From a bacterium (GTDB lineage Bacteria > Chloroflexota > Anaerolineae > Caldilineales > Caldilineaceae), in NCBI GenBank assembly GCA_016124945.1, contig WGMT01000005.1, forward strand, positions 62,001 to 126,000: a stretch of 64,000 bases of DNA. The letters are read 5' to 3'. Of this stretch, positions 48,664-58,364 are shown piece by piece (positions within the stretch are counted from its first letter, which is position 1; each line of letters opens with the position of its first letter). A program made the translations under genes and the position numbers. The notes under the pieces are model-generated. The model was not told where the DNA came from and did not search any database. It saw nothing but the letters and a program-made list of their open reading frames with translations.

Positions 48664-50127
48664 ATGACCGACGCCCCCAACATCCTCTGGATCTGCACAG
48701 ATCAGCAGCGGTACGACACCATCGGCGCACTCAACAACCCTTACGTGTCCACGCCGAATATGGACCGGCTGGTGGCGGAAGGGGTCGCCTTCGACTATGC
48801 CTACTGCCAAAGCCCAATCTGCACACCCAGCCGCGCCAGCTTCCTCACAGGGACGTACCCCGCTTTTGCACGCATCACCCGCAACGGTAACGACGATGTG
48901 CCGGCAGGACACCCGCCGCTAGTGACCCGTCTCATGGCCGAGCAAGGCTACAACTGTGGCCTCATCGGCAAACTGCACCTTACCAGCGCCTATCGCCGTG
49001 TGGAAAAGCGCACCGACGACGGCTACACCTACTGGCAATATAGCCACGCCCCGCGCGATGACTGGTCCACCGGCCACAACTACGCCGATTGGGTGCGCCA
49101 ACGCGGCGGCAACCTGGCCGAGATGAGCCAGAGCCTCGACGGTGTGCCTACCCAATTCCACCAAACCACCTGGTGCGCAGAGAAGACCATCGAGTTCATC
49201 AACCAAACACACAACGGTCCCTGGCTGGCCAGTGTCAACATCTACGATCCGCACCCACCCTTCAACCCACCCAAAGAATACCGGGATCTCTTCGATCCGG
49301 CGCAGATGCCCGGTCCACTTTTTCGCGAAAGCGATCTAGAGACACAACGCAAGCTGGCCGCCGTAGACTTCCAATCCGAGGCGCGCAGACCAGACGAACT
49401 GGACATCAAAAGCCCGATTGTGCCCCGTTCGCCGCTCAACGCCGACTGGCTGGACGCACGCGGCGGCGGTGACCGCAACGCACGCACGCTGCAAGCCGCC
49501 TACTATGCCATGATCAAACTCATCGACGACCAGCTTGGCCGCATCCTCGACGCGCTGGAAGCAAGTGGCCAGCGCGAGAAGACGGTGATCATTTTCATGA
49601 GCGATCACGGCGAAACGTTGGGCGATCATGGGTTGATCCAGAAGGGGGCGCGCTTCTACGAAGGACTGGTGCGAGTGCCGCTGATCATTTCGTGGCCCGG
49701 CCACTTTGCACAGGGAAAGGTGAGCCGCGCCCTGGTAGAGTTGACCGACCTCGCCCCCACGTTGCTTGAATTGGCGGGGCAACCTGTCCCCACGCACATG
49801 CAAGGACGGAGCCTGCTACCGCTCCTCACCGGCACAGGGGACGATGCCAGTCACAGATTCTTTGTACGCAGTGAATATTTCGACGCCCTTGACCACGCCG
49901 ATCACACCTTCGCTACCATGTACCGCGATCATCGCTACAAGCTGGTGGTCTACCACGGTCATGAACTGGGCGAACTCTACGACCTGGACGAAGATCCCAA
50001 CGAGTTCACCAACCTGTGGGACGACCCGGATCATGCCGCCATCAAGAGCATCTTGTTGCTACGCAGCTTCGACGCGTCTATGCGTGGGATTGTCGATGTG
50101 GGCACAGAACGGATCGGTCCGATGTAA
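48664..50127 (+). CDS. Sulfatase (arylsulfatase superfamily, Cys type)
   Basis: A 487-residue protein. NILWICTDQQRYDTIGAL provides metal ligands; the active-site signature SPICTPSRASFLTGTYP has CxPSR, whose Cys becomes formylglycine. Later motifs are MSDHGETLGDHGL (metal Asp/His) and the substrate Lys in QKGARFYEGLVRVPLI. No signal peptide is seen, so it may be cytoplasmic. It removes sulfate esters; the substrate is unknown. No formylglycine-generating enzyme gene is in the window. The start has AGGAG upstream. Confidence 0.93.
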   Translation: MTDAPNILWICTDQQRYDTIGALNNPYVSTPNMDRLVAEGVAFDYAYCQSPICTPSRASFLTGTYPAFARITRNGNDDVPAGHPPLVTRLMAEQGYNCGLIGKLHLTSAYRRVEKRTDDGYTYWQYSHAPRDDWSTGHNYADWVRQRGGNLAEMSQSLDGVPTQFHQTTWCAEKTIEFINQTHNGPWLASVNIYDPHPPFNPPKEYRDLFDPAQMPGPLFRESDLETQRKLAAVDFQSEARRPDELDIKSPIVPRSPLNADWLDARGGGDRNARTLQAAYYAMIKLIDDQLGRILDALEASGQREKTVIIFMSDHGETLGDHGLIQKGARFYEGLVRVPLIISWPGHFAQGKVSRALVELTDLAPTLLELAGQPVPTHMQGRSLLPLLTGTGDDASHRFFVRSEYFDALDHADHTFATMYRDHRYKLVVYHGHELGELYDLDEDPNEFTNLWDDPDHAAIKSILLLRSFDASMRGIVDVGTERIGPM

Positions 50128-50156
50128 TAAGATTCTATCTTCGCGAAGGGCATGGG

Positions 50157-50263
50157 ATAGAACGCGGATTTAGCGGATTGGGCGGATCAAACAGATGCAG
50201 ATCAGAATCATAAAAATCAGCACAAATCTGCCCAATCCGCTAAATCCGCGTTCTATTTCTGAA
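50157..50263. repeat. Inverted repeat GATAGAACGCGGATTTAGCG after the sulfatase
   Basis: ATAGAACGCGGATTTAGCGG and ATTGGGCGGAT pair with ATCTGCCCAATCCGCTAAAT and CCGCGTTCTAT; inner AGATGCAGATCAGAATC and AAAATCAGCACAAATCT pair weakly. It starts about 30 bases after the stop. Confidence 0.92.
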
Positions 50264-50357
50264 AAATGTGACTCGACAAATTGCCGAAATTTATAGTATA
50301 CTGGCCCTTCACGAACATTTGTTCTTGTTTCCCCCAACCCAACAGGAGGACGATGCC

Positions 50358-52163
50358 TTGGCTGTCGATACCCTCAACCTCAGTGCCGCCCCGCCCAAAC
50401 GGGAGTTTAGTGTCGCCGACGAACATGTCTATGATCGGCGTGGCCCGATCCGCTGGATCCTCTCTCATCTACTGCGCTACAAAGGACTGATCCTCACCTT
50501 TGTCACCGCCGCCATGTTGACCAACGTGCTTTTTGCGTCGATCCCACGGGTGATCGGCATTGCCTTCGACGAGGTGCTCAAACCCGATGCCAGCGTGCAG
50601 CGGCTGCTCTGGATCGCCCTGGCCGCGTTGGGGATCGTCCTGTTGCGCGGGGTGCTTGATCTCACCAACGCCTTTGCGGTGGAAACCCTGGGTCAGCGCC
50701 TGGAACGTGACGCCCGTGAGGAACTCTACATCAGCCTGTTGGGCAAGAGTCAGACCTTCCACAACCGACAGCGGGTGGGCGACATTATGGCGCGCGCCAG
50801 CAACGATGTGCGCCAGCTCAACCCGATGATGAACCCCGGCGTCTCGCTTATCACCGAATCGCTGACAGGGATCATCACGCCGTTGATCTTCATCACCTTC
50901 ATCGATCCACGGCTACTGGTGGCGCCTGTACTTTGGGTGATCGCCTTTGTCTTCGCGCTGCGCCGCTACACCAACCAGTTGAACCCGGTGGCCGGTTTAC
51001 AGCGTATGCAGTTCGGCATGCTCAACGCCGGGCTGAACGAGGCGATCTCGGGGATCGAAGTGGTGAAGTCGATGGCGCAGGAGCAGCAGGAACGCGATCG
51101 CTTCATCGACAATGCCCGCAAATACCGTGATTACTTCGTGCGCGAAGGAGAGATCCAGGCGCGCTACTTGCCGCTGTTGCTGTTGGGTTTTGCGCTCACC
51201 GGCGCGTTCATCCACGGGCTGTATCTCTTCTCCATCGATGAGCTGACCATCGGGGAACTGGTGGCCTACATGGGGTTGATGGGCGTGCTGCGCTTCCCGG
51301 CTTTCATTTCGATCTTCACCTTTTCACTGGTGCAGCTTGGCCTTTCGGGCGCGGAACGCATCCTCGAATTGATGCGCGAAGAGACCGAACTCGACGAAAA
51401 CAAGGTGGGCCACGCCGAGCTGATGCGCGGTGAACTCGTCTTCGAGAATGTCACCTTTCAGATGGGCTTCAGCGGCGGCAACGTGACCCCTATCCTCAAG
51501 GACGTCTCCTTTCGCGCCGCACCGGGACAGGTGGTGGCCATCGTCGGGCAGACGGGGTCGGGCAAGAGTATGTTGACGAAGCTAGTCAACCGCACCTACG
51601 ACGTCGACGGCGGGCGCATCCTCATCGACGGGGTGGACGTGCGCGCATGGCAGATGGAAGCGCTGCGTTCGCAGATCTCCACCATCGAGCAGGAGATCTT
51701 CCTCTTTTCGCGCACCATCGCCCAGAACATCGCCTTCGGCATGTCGCAGCGCGTGGATCACAACGCCATCGAAGCCGCCGCCAGCGCCGCCCAGGCCCAC
51801 GACTTCATCGAAGGCTTCCGCGACGGCTACGAGACGGAGATCGGCGAACGGGGTGTCACGCTCTCAGGTGGACAGCGGCAACGCATCGCCATTGCCCGCG
51901 CCCTGCTCACCGATCCGCGCATCCTGATCCTCGACGATTCCACCAGCGCCATCGACAGCGCCACCGAAGACAAGATCCAGCGCGCCATCGACAAAGTCAT
52001 GGAAGGGCGCACCACCCTGCTCATCACCCACCGCCTCTCCCAGATCCGCCGCGCCGATCACATCCTCGTCCTCGACAAGGGGACGGTTGTGGATCAAGGC
52101 ACACACGCGGAATTGATGGAACGGTGCGCGCTGTATAAGCGGATTTTTGCCAGATATAACTGA
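50358..52163 (+). CDS. ABC exporter half-transporter A (heterodimer partner)
   Basis: A 601-residue protein: six membrane spans (about 45-315) and an ATPase domain with Walker A VGQTGSGKSML, signature TLSGGQRQRIAIARALL and Walker B LILDDSTSAID. The catalytic Glu after Walker B is Asp, so its own ATP site is degenerate, while its LSGGQ is intact. It pairs with the next gene as in TM287/288 or BmrCD exporters for drugs or lipids. The track start at 50268 is in a hairpin. A TTG at 50358 is 8 bases after AGGAGG and gives the best start; the ATG at 50353 is out of frame. Confidence 0.9.
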   Translation: MAVDTLNLSAAPPKREFSVADEHVYDRRGPIRWILSHLLRYKGLILTFVTAAMLTNVLFASIPRVIGIAFDEVLKPDASVQRLLWIALAALGIVLLRGVLDLTNAFAVETLGQRLERDAREELYISLLGKSQTFHNRQRVGDIMARASNDVRQLNPMMNPGVSLITESLTGIITPLIFITFIDPRLLVAPVLWVIAFVFALRRYTNQLNPVAGLQRMQFGMLNAGLNEAISGIEVVKSMAQEQQERDRFIDNARKYRDYFVREGEIQARYLPLLLLGFALTGAFIHGLYLFSIDELTIGELVAYMGLMGVLRFPAFISIFTFSLVQLGLSGAERILELMREETELDENKVGHAELMRGELVFENVTFQMGFSGGNVTPILKDVSFRAAPGQVVAIVGQTGSGKSMLTKLVNRTYDVDGGRILIDGVDVRAWQMEALRSQISTIEQEIFLFSRTIAQNIAFGMSQRVDHNAIEAAASAAQAHDFIEGFRDGYETEIGERGVTLSGGQRQRIAIARALLTDPRILILDDSTSAIDSATEDKIQRAIDKVMEGRTTLLITHRLSQIRRADHILVLDKGTVVDQGTHAELMERCALYKRIFARYN

Positions 52164-52468
52164 GCGTGATTCGTGTTACGTGTTGCGTGGATGGAGTGTG
52201 TTGCCGGCTGCCTTTGGATGTTGAACTCGTGGTACGTGGTACGTAGTGCGTAGTGCGTGTACCAGTAAAGTGAATGAGTATACATTGGTGGGCTACTTGT
52301 TGAGCACCTATTGTTACTGGTTCGCTCAATTATCCCAATGTAGAACCACTATCTCTACTGGTACACGCACTACGCACCACTTGACAAGAAAAGATCCAAG
52401 CCGAGCAGACAACAACCTCCACCCGCGCAACACGAATCACGCAACACGCATTCTCACGGAGGAAACAC
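52164..52468. repeat. Nested inverted repeat of the GTGCGTA family between the exporter halves
   Basis: Outer arms: GCGTGATTCGTGTTACGTGT after the TGA stop, answered by GCAACACGAATCACGCAACA. Inner arms: GTACGTAGTGCGTAGTGCGT and TGTACCAGTAAAG, answered by CTCTACTGGTACACGCACTA and CGCACCAC. The segment TCCCAATGTAG to ACACGCACTACGCA recurs almost unchanged at 62038-62083. No gene is seen in these 305 bases. Confidence 0.93.
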
Positions 52469-54325
52469 ATGGGCTTCATCATGGACGGTCTCGATGCCGA
52501 GGCATACGACCGCAGCTATTCGGATCGGGAACTGTTGGGGCGCATTGGGCGCTATTTCAAACCCTATCGAGGACAGATGCTGCTGGTAGGCGGGATGATT
52601 GTACTCAACTCGCTGATGGATGCAGCCTTCCCGGTGCTCATCGCCACCGGGTTAGACCTGCTCACCGGCAGCGACAACATCCGCGTCGACGTGTGGGAGC
52701 GCAGTTGGTGGTTGATCGTGGCCATCTTCCTTACCGGCGTGCTCTCGTGGACATTCAACTTTGTGCGTCAACGCTACACCGCCCGCACTGTGGGCGATGT
52801 GGTGCTCGATCTGCGCAGAGACGCCTTCAACGCCGTCCTGGCGCGTGACATGTCGTTCTACGACGAGTTTTCTTCGGGCAAGATCGTCAGTCGCGTCACG
52901 TCGGACACGCAAGACTTTGCCAACGTGGTCACCTTGACACTCAACCTGATCAGCCAGGTACTCCAGGTGACGGTGGTGGTGTCGATCCTGATCTTCATCA
53001 ACGTGCAACTGGCCTTCATCGCGCTGGCGATTGCGCCGTTGATCATCATCATTGCGCTCACCTTTCGCCGCATCGCCCGCCGCACCACTCAGCAGGCGCG
53101 GCGTGTCATTGCCCAGGTAAACGCCAATGTGCAAGAGTCTATCGCCGGCATTGCCATCGCAAAAAACTTCCGTCAGGAACAGACGATCTATAACGAGTTC
53201 ACACAGGTGAATGCGCAGTCGTATCGGTTGAGTTGGCGGCAGGGGCTGGTCTTCAGCGCCATCTTTCCCATCCTCGGCACCGTGGCGGGGATCGGCACGG
53301 CGCTGATCCTCTACTTTGGCGGGCGCAGCGTGCTGGCGGGTGTGGTGTCGGCGGGGGCGTGGTTCCTCTTTGTGGAGAGCATCAACCTCTTCTGGTTCCC
53401 GCTCACCGGCATCGCCTCGTTCTGGAGCCAGTTTCAGTTGGGCATGTCGGCCAGTGAACGTGTCTTTGCACTGGTGGATGCCGAGGCGCAGGTGGTGCAG
53501 AGCGACAATCAGCCTGTCCCCGCGCTGAAGGGACGCATCGAGTTTGAGAAGATGGATTTCCGCTACACCGAGAAGGAGACCGTGCTCAAAGACTTCAGCC
53601 TGGTCATCCCTGCCGGGCAGACCATTGCGCTGGTGGGCCACACTGGCGCGGGGAAGTCGAGCCTGGGCAAGCTGGTGGCGCGCTTCTACGAGTTCCAGGG
53701 CGGGCGGCTGCTCATCGACGACCGCGACATCCGCACCTTCGATCTGGGCGACTACCGGCGGCGGCTGGGCATTGTGCCGCAGACGCCCTTCCTCTTCTCG
53801 GGGACGGTGGCCGACAACATCCGCTACGGCACCCCACAGGCCACCGACGAACAGGTGGAAGCAGTAGCACGCAAGGTGGGCGGCGGCGACTGGATCGACG
53901 CTCTGCCCCAAGGATTGGCAACACCCATCACCGAGCAAGGACGGGGTATTTCCATGGGGCAACGCCAGTTGGTGGCGCTGGCGCGTGTCTTGCTGCAAGA
54001 TCCGGCCATCGTCATCCTAGACGAAGCCACGGCCAGCATTGATCCACTCACCGAAGCGCAGATTCAGGAAGGTCTCGAAGTTGTCCTCCGCGAGCGGACG
54101 GCGATTGTCATCGCCCATCGTCTTTCCACGATTCGGGCGGCGGATCGGATCCTGGTCCTACGCAAAGGGGAAGTCATCGAAGAGGGCGACCACGACGCGC
54201 TCATGGCGCAGGGCGGTCACTACGCCGAGTTGTACAACACCTACTTCCGCCACCAGAGTTTGTCTTACATCGCGGGGATCGACGATTTTACGTCCTCTCA
54301 ACCGGCGGCGGTACAGGCCGACTGA
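52469..54325 (+). CDS. ABC exporter half-transporter B (heterodimer partner)
   Basis: A 618-residue protein: six membrane spans (about 35-330) and an ATPase domain with Walker A VGHTGAGKSSLG, Walker B VILDEATASID with the catalytic Glu present, and a switch His in VIAHRLSTIRAAD. The signature motif is degenerate (GRGISMGQRQLVALARVLL instead of LSGGQ). Together with half A this gives one working site (Walker motifs of B with LSGGQ of A) and one degenerate site, the usual asymmetric exporter design. GGAGG 7 bases before the ATG supports the start. Confidence 0.92.
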   Translation: MGFIMDGLDAEAYDRSYSDRELLGRIGRYFKPYRGQMLLVGGMIVLNSLMDAAFPVLIATGLDLLTGSDNIRVDVWERSWWLIVAIFLTGVLSWTFNFVRQRYTARTVGDVVLDLRRDAFNAVLARDMSFYDEFSSGKIVSRVTSDTQDFANVVTLTLNLISQVLQVTVVVSILIFINVQLAFIALAIAPLIIIIALTFRRIARRTTQQARRVIAQVNANVQESIAGIAIAKNFRQEQTIYNEFTQVNAQSYRLSWRQGLVFSAIFPILGTVAGIGTALILYFGGRSVLAGVVSAGAWFLFVESINLFWFPLTGIASFWSQFQLGMSASERVFALVDAEAQVVQSDNQPVPALKGRIEFEKMDFRYTEKETVLKDFSLVIPAGQTIALVGHTGAGKSSLGKLVARFYEFQGGRLLIDDRDIRTFDLGDYRRRLGIVPQTPFLFSGTVADNIRYGTPQATDEQVEAVARKVGGGDWIDALPQGLATPITEQGRGISMGQRQLVALARVLLQDPAIVILDEATASIDPLTEAQIQEGLEVVLRERTAIVIAHRLSTIRAADRILVLRKGEVIEEGDHDALMAQGGHYAELYNTYFRHQSLSYIAGIDDFTSSQPAAVQAD

Positions 54326-54329
54326 GAGG

Positions 54330-55103
54330 CTACTGCATAAGCTGGAGCAGATTCACCAGTGTCTGATTGGAGTGTTCCAGGCGCACGAGGCCGAAACGGG
54401 GATATTCGATGTCGAGGATCAGGTAGAGGAGACCTGAAACCACCACGGCAAAAAGTAGGCTGTGCAGGCGACCAAGCTGTTCTGTCCGTCCGGTGCGCAG
54501 GCCCATCAAGCCGGAACAGATCAGGGCCAGGGCAAAGAGGGCAATAAAGATCGGTGTGGGCGGGTGGCTGTTGATGGCAGCAGTGCGGGTGGTGACAAGG
54601 TCGATCATCTCGTTGAGCGCCGGTATGAGCAGCAGGCGGGTCGACTCACAGTCGGCGCAATTGGCGGCAGACGTTGCGCTATACCAGATCTCCATCTGAA
54701 GGGACGCGGTACGGGCCAGTTCCGTTTCTGTGAGCCCTGAGTCGGCAAGATCGCCGTACAGGGCGGCACGTGAAGTGGCGTAGGATCGGAAAAGTTCGCG
54801 CAACGGTGGCTGTGTATCGATAGGCAGTAGATCAAGCCGCAGGTAAGCGGTGGAGATGGCATTTGCCTCTTGCACAATCAAGTGCCGCCGCACATCCAAA
54901 CGGCCATAGGCCGCAGAAAAGGTGAAGGCAAGCAACAGCCCCAATACGGCAAAGATCGCGCCGTTGACAGCATTGGGGACTTCGGTGGTTGCATCCTGGG
55001 CCAAGGGACGTCGACGACCTAACCATTGGCCAAGCCCAAAGGCCAGCACCATCCCTAAAAACAGCAACAAAGATACAAAGAGCAGATCATACGTGCTTGC
55101 CAT
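54330..55103 (-). CDS. DUF4239-like membrane protein
   Basis: A 257-residue protein with two spans near the N-terminus (LLFVSLLLFLGMVLAFGLG; FAVLGLLLAFTFSAAYGRL) and two near the C-terminus (IFIALFALALICSGLMGL; LHSLLFAVVVSGLLYLIL). The middle segment RRHLIVQEANAISTAYLRLDLLP is typical of DUF4239/bestrophin-like proteins. Function is unknown; ion transport is suggested by the family. It is convergent with the ABC exporter; the stops are 4 bases apart. I chose the ATG at 55103 behind GGGGG; 55115 is possible. Confidence 0.78.
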   Translation of the reverse strand: MASTYDLLFVSLLLFLGMVLAFGLGQWLGRRRPLAQDATTEVPNAVNGAIFAVLGLLLAFTFSAAYGRLDVRRHLIVQEANAISTAYLRLDLLPIDTQPPLRELFRSYATSRAALYGDLADSGLTETELARTASLQMEIWYSATSAANCADCESTRLLLIPALNEMIDLVTTRTAAINSHPPTPIFIALFALALICSGLMGLRTGRTEQLGRLHSLLFAVVVSGLLYLILDIEYPRFGLVRLEHSNQTLVNLLQLMQ

Positions 55104-55139
55104 GCCAACCCCCATCGCTTATTTTGGTTCTAATACGCT

Positions 55140-55188
55140 GAAAGAGGACGAGGCGCTTGTCGAGAGCAAGCGTGCCTCGTCCTCTTTC
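55140..55188. terminator. Strong hairpin between the AOR and DUF4239 genes
   Basis: GAAAGAGGACGAGGC (55140-55154) pairs with GCCTCGTCCTCTTTC (55174-55188), with inner GCTTG/CAAGC. No long T-run follows on either strand. It lies about 85 bases past the AOR stop and about 37 upstream of the DUF4239 ATG, so it may terminate the AOR transcript. Confidence 0.8.
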
Positions 55189-55271
55189 GCACGGTACAGA
55201 ATATAAGCAGCAGAACCAATAGGGCGCTTGGCTGAATTCTTGCCCTTTCACCCCTTATTTTTATAGAGAAG

Positions 55272-57140
55272 CTAATTCGCCCAGGTCAGGCCCAGTTCCG
55301 ACAGCTTGGCTTCCGTAGGCTCACCATGATTGCCCCAGCCTGCCATCTGGTAGTAGAGCGAGCGGGCATGGACGAACTCTTTTTTGTCTAGGGCGACGCC
55401 GGTGAGTTTGCCATTCTGCAGCGGCTCGAACATGCGCTGCGGCAGGTTGTCGTCTTTTTCGCCGAAGCCCTCACGCTGGTTGAAGAGACGCGACATGGTG
55501 TTGGCGCGTTCGCCCACTTTGATCAGCTCCCACATCGTCATGTCCCATCCTGTGGCGGCGTTGACGAAATCGGCCAGTTGATGCAGTTTCAACGCCCCAA
55601 TCGGGATCCCTACGAAGTCGCACATGCCCACGCTGTTGTAGAGGCTCCAGATTGCCTGGCTGTAGAAGAAAGCCCGTACCTTTTCGCCGCTGAGATCACG
55701 GCGATCCATCGGCTCAAGCAGGCCGACTTCGCTCAACCCATTATCAAGGACGCCCAACCCTTCAAAAGCAGGATCGTGGATGGCTTCCATGTGATCGGCG
55801 CCGGTGGGCGAAAGCGAGTAGGCCAGGCTCAGGCTGACTTTGCCACGTGGCTCGTGCATAGGCAGTTCCTGCCCCTTGACGTGTAGGGCGAAGCGTTCTG
55901 ATCCTTTGCCGATCTTCTCGGCGGCGCGCTTGACACCGTCGGCCAGGACGTTGCCGAAACCTTCGCGTTTGCCGATTTTGTGGATCATGGCGATCACGGC
56001 GTCGGCGTTGCCCCAGGTTAGATCGATGCCGTCGGTATCTTCTTGGGTGAGGATGCCGTTTTCGTAGCATTCCATGGCGAAAGCAATGGAGACGCCGGTG
56101 GAAATGCCGTCGAGGACATAGCGGTTGACCCACTGCGACGCTTCGGCGACGGCAGCCATGTCGCCCACACCGCAGAGCGATCCCAGCGCGCCGATGATCT
56201 CGTATTCCATGCCGCCGTACTTAGCCGAAACACCCCGTTCGGGCACTTCGACTTCGCGTTTGCAGGCGACGGTACAGGCATAGCAGGTGCCCCGGTTCAC
56301 AAGGATGGTGTCGGACATGCGCGTGCCGGAGATGGCGTTGGCATGCTCAAACGATCCATCGCGGAAGTTGTGGGTGGGGAGAATGCCGTCTGCGTCCAGC
56401 CCGTTGATGCCGCCGGCGGTACCGTGCAGGTGCATGCGGTCGGTTTCGCGATCGTAGTTGTCGCGGAACCATTGGAGGACGCCGTTGGATTTCTCGCGTT
56501 CCTCGGCGGCCACCCGTTCACGCCCACGGGTGACGATGGCTTTGAGGTTCTTGCTGCCCATCACCGCGCCCAAACCGGCGCGCCCGTGGAAGTGACGAAG
56601 CTGGTTGGTGATGGCGGCGTAAAGGACCAAATTTTCGCCCGCCACCCCAGTCTGGAGGACGTTGATGCGCTTGTCGCCCAGTTCCTCTTCGAGGCCGTCC
56701 TGGACTTCGCCGGCGAGTTTGCCCCAATATTGGGTGGCGTCGCGGAATTCGCATTCGCCGTCGTGTAGGAAGAGGTAGGTAGGTTTGGCGGCTTTGCCGT
56801 GAACGATGACGCCGTCGAAACCGGTGCGCTTCAGTTCCGGTCCCCAGTAGCCGCCGGCTTCGGCTTCGCCATAACCGCCGCTCAACGGTGACTTGCCCGC
56901 CGCGGTGTAGCGGTTGGCCCCCGACAGGGGTAAGCCGTTGATCACACTGGTCATAAAGATAAGCAGGTTGTCGGGTCCTAGCGGATCGATGCCGGGCTTC
57001 ATGTCGCGCAACATGAAGTAACTGGCCAGCGCGCCGCCGCCCAAGTACTTGCGGTAGATCAACTCGTCGAGTTCCTCAATCCAGGTGCGCGATTCGGTTA
57101 AATCAACATGCAAGATCTTGCCATTGTAGCTGCTGGGCAT
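55272..57140 (-). CDS. aor: Aldehyde:ferredoxin oxidoreductase family tungstoenzyme
   Basis: A 622-residue protein of normal AOR length. The N-terminal YNGKILHVDLTESRTW, the pterin-binding AGKSPLSGGYGEAEAGGYWG and GRAGLGAVMGSKNLKAI are family hallmarks. The 4Fe-4S ligands are in TCYACTVACKREV (CxxCxxxC), with the fourth Cys in GMCDFVG. It oxidises aldehydes to acids with ferredoxin as acceptor, using a tungsten bis-pterin. The ATG at 57140 has AGGAG 6 bases upstream. It follows the tungstate transporter genes on the same strand, which fits its metal need. Confidence 0.94.
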   Translation of the reverse strand: MPSSYNGKILHVDLTESRTWIEELDELIYRKYLGGGALASYFMLRDMKPGIDPLGPDNLLIFMTSVINGLPLSGANRYTAAGKSPLSGGYGEAEAGGYWGPELKRTGFDGVIVHGKAAKPTYLFLHDGECEFRDATQYWGKLAGEVQDGLEEELGDKRINVLQTGVAGENLVLYAAITNQLRHFHGRAGLGAVMGSKNLKAIVTRGRERVAAEEREKSNGVLQWFRDNYDRETDRMHLHGTAGGINGLDADGILPTHNFRDGSFEHANAISGTRMSDTILVNRGTCYACTVACKREVEVPERGVSAKYGGMEYEIIGALGSLCGVGDMAAVAEASQWVNRYVLDGISTGVSIAFAMECYENGILTQEDTDGIDLTWGNADAVIAMIHKIGKREGFGNVLADGVKRAAEKIGKGSERFALHVKGQELPMHEPRGKVSLSLAYSLSPTGADHMEAIHDPAFEGLGVLDNGLSEVGLLEPMDRRDLSGEKVRAFFYSQAIWSLYNSVGMCDFVGIPIGALKLHQLADFVNAATGWDMTMWELIKVGERANTMSRLFNQREGFGEKDDNLPQRMFEPLQNGKLTGVALDKKEFVHARSLYYQMAGWGNHGEPTEAKLSELGLTWAN

Positions 57141-57245
57141 CTTACTCCTCCATTGCGGATTAGATTTTCGCGATTTTACGTAAGATACCCTTAATTGTAG
57201 TACCGGGAATTGCCTTTCCAGATCGTCCACCAGGACAGTCTATTG

Positions 57246-57416
57246 CAGAATTTGATCCACGAAGGCACATGATGAAGGAGAAAGGGACACGGATTACACG
57301 GATTTTTAGGATTCTGAGGAAAAAAGATTTGGTTTCTTTTCATTCCAAACAATCCGTACAATCCGTGTCCGACTTTCTTGATCTTCTTTTTCTTCGTGTG
57401 CCTTCGTGGATCAATG
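57246..57416. repeat. Nested inverted repeat of the GATCCACGAAGGCACACG family
   Basis: Outer arms TTTGATCCACGAAGGCACAT (from 57249) and GTGTGCCTTCGTGGATCAA (ending 57415). Inner arms GGGACACGGATTACACGGAT and AATCCGTACAATCCGTGTCC. It follows the tupA stop on the minus strand. The same words make the element at 168-480. Confidence 0.95.
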
Positions 57417-57424
57417 CTTCTGAA

Positions 57425-58348
57425 TCAGCGGTTGCGCCACGCCTCCGAGTCGGGGACGAAGAGCGGCGATCCGAATTCCTCGACGCCGAACTGGCTGATG
57501 GCTTCCTGGGTAGGCACAGAGACAAGCCAATCAATGAACTGATTGGCCAGTTCGCCCTTGATTTCAGAATTTTTCTCGGGGTTGACAGCCATGACGCCGT
57601 ACGGGTTGAAGAGGATGGGATCCCCTTCGGCGACAATGATCAGTTCAGTGCCTTCCAGGGTGCGGGCCAGGTAGGTGGCGCGGTCGCTCAAGGTGTAGGC
57701 TTCTTGCTCATTGGCCATGGTCAGCACAGCGCCCATGCCCTGCCCAGCAGAGATGTACCAATCGCCGCTGGGTTCGATGGCTGCGGCTGCCCAGAGCGAC
57801 TTTTCTTTGCTGTGGGTGCCCGAATCGTCGCCGCGCGAGACAAAAGGCGATTCGGTCTCTGCAATCTGGGTGATGGCGACGGCGGCGGCGCTGCTGCCGG
57901 CGATGCCTGCCGGGTCACTGGCAGGGCCGACGATGATGAAATCGTTGTACATCACATCCTCGCGGCGGACACCGTCTCCGGCTTCCATGAAGGCGTCTTC
58001 TTGCGACCGCGCATGGACCAACACCACGTCGGCGTTGCCATCTCGACCCAACTGGAGCGCCTGACCGGTGCCCACAGCCACCACGTCCACTGCAACGCCG
58101 AATTCTGCTTCATAGAGCGGCAAGATCACGTCGAGCAATCCGGAGTCGCGGGTACTCGTCGTCGTCGCCAGGATCAGCCGATCCTCAGCGGCGGCGTTGC
58201 CCTCTTCCTGCGCCGGCGCCGTCACTTCAGCAGCCGCTGAACCGTCCTCCGCCGAGGGGACGGTGACCGGCAGGGCAATCGGCTGGCAGGCAGCCAGCAG
58301 CGCCATCATGAACACCACCACGAGAGAAAACCACAGTGTCCGCTTCAT
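57425..58348 (-). CDS. tupA: Tungstate ABC transporter substrate-binding lipoprotein TupA
   Basis: A 307-residue exported protein. Lipoprotein signal LVVVFMMALLAAC, an Ala/Glu-rich linker, then RLILATTTSTRDSGLLDVIL with the TTTSTxDSGL motif of TupA, and FVSRGDDSGTHSKEKSLW, the second anion-binding loop. It captures tungstate outside the membrane. The gene follows tupC by 16 bases. ModA-type proteins lack the TTTS motif, so tungstate is preferred to molybdate on this evidence. Confidence 0.94.
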   Translation of the reverse strand: MKRTLWFSLVVVFMMALLAACQPIALPVTVPSAEDGSAAAEVTAPAQEEGNAAAEDRLILATTTSTRDSGLLDVILPLYEAEFGVAVDVVAVGTGQALQLGRDGNADVVLVHARSQEDAFMEAGDGVRREDVMYNDFIIVGPASDPAGIAGSSAAAVAITQIAETESPFVSRGDDSGTHSKEKSLWAAAAIEPSGDWYISAGQGMGAVLTMANEQEAYTLSDRATYLARTLEGTELIIVAEGDPILFNPYGVMAVNPEKNSEIKGELANQFIDWLVSVPTQEAISQFGVEEFGSPLFVPDSEAWRNR

Positions 58349-58364
58349 CTTCTACTCCTTTGAA

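Noticed and set aside
52652-53998. 448-codon minus-strand ORF
   Set aside because: Antisense of the second ABC exporter half, rich in His/Arg/Gln with no domain.
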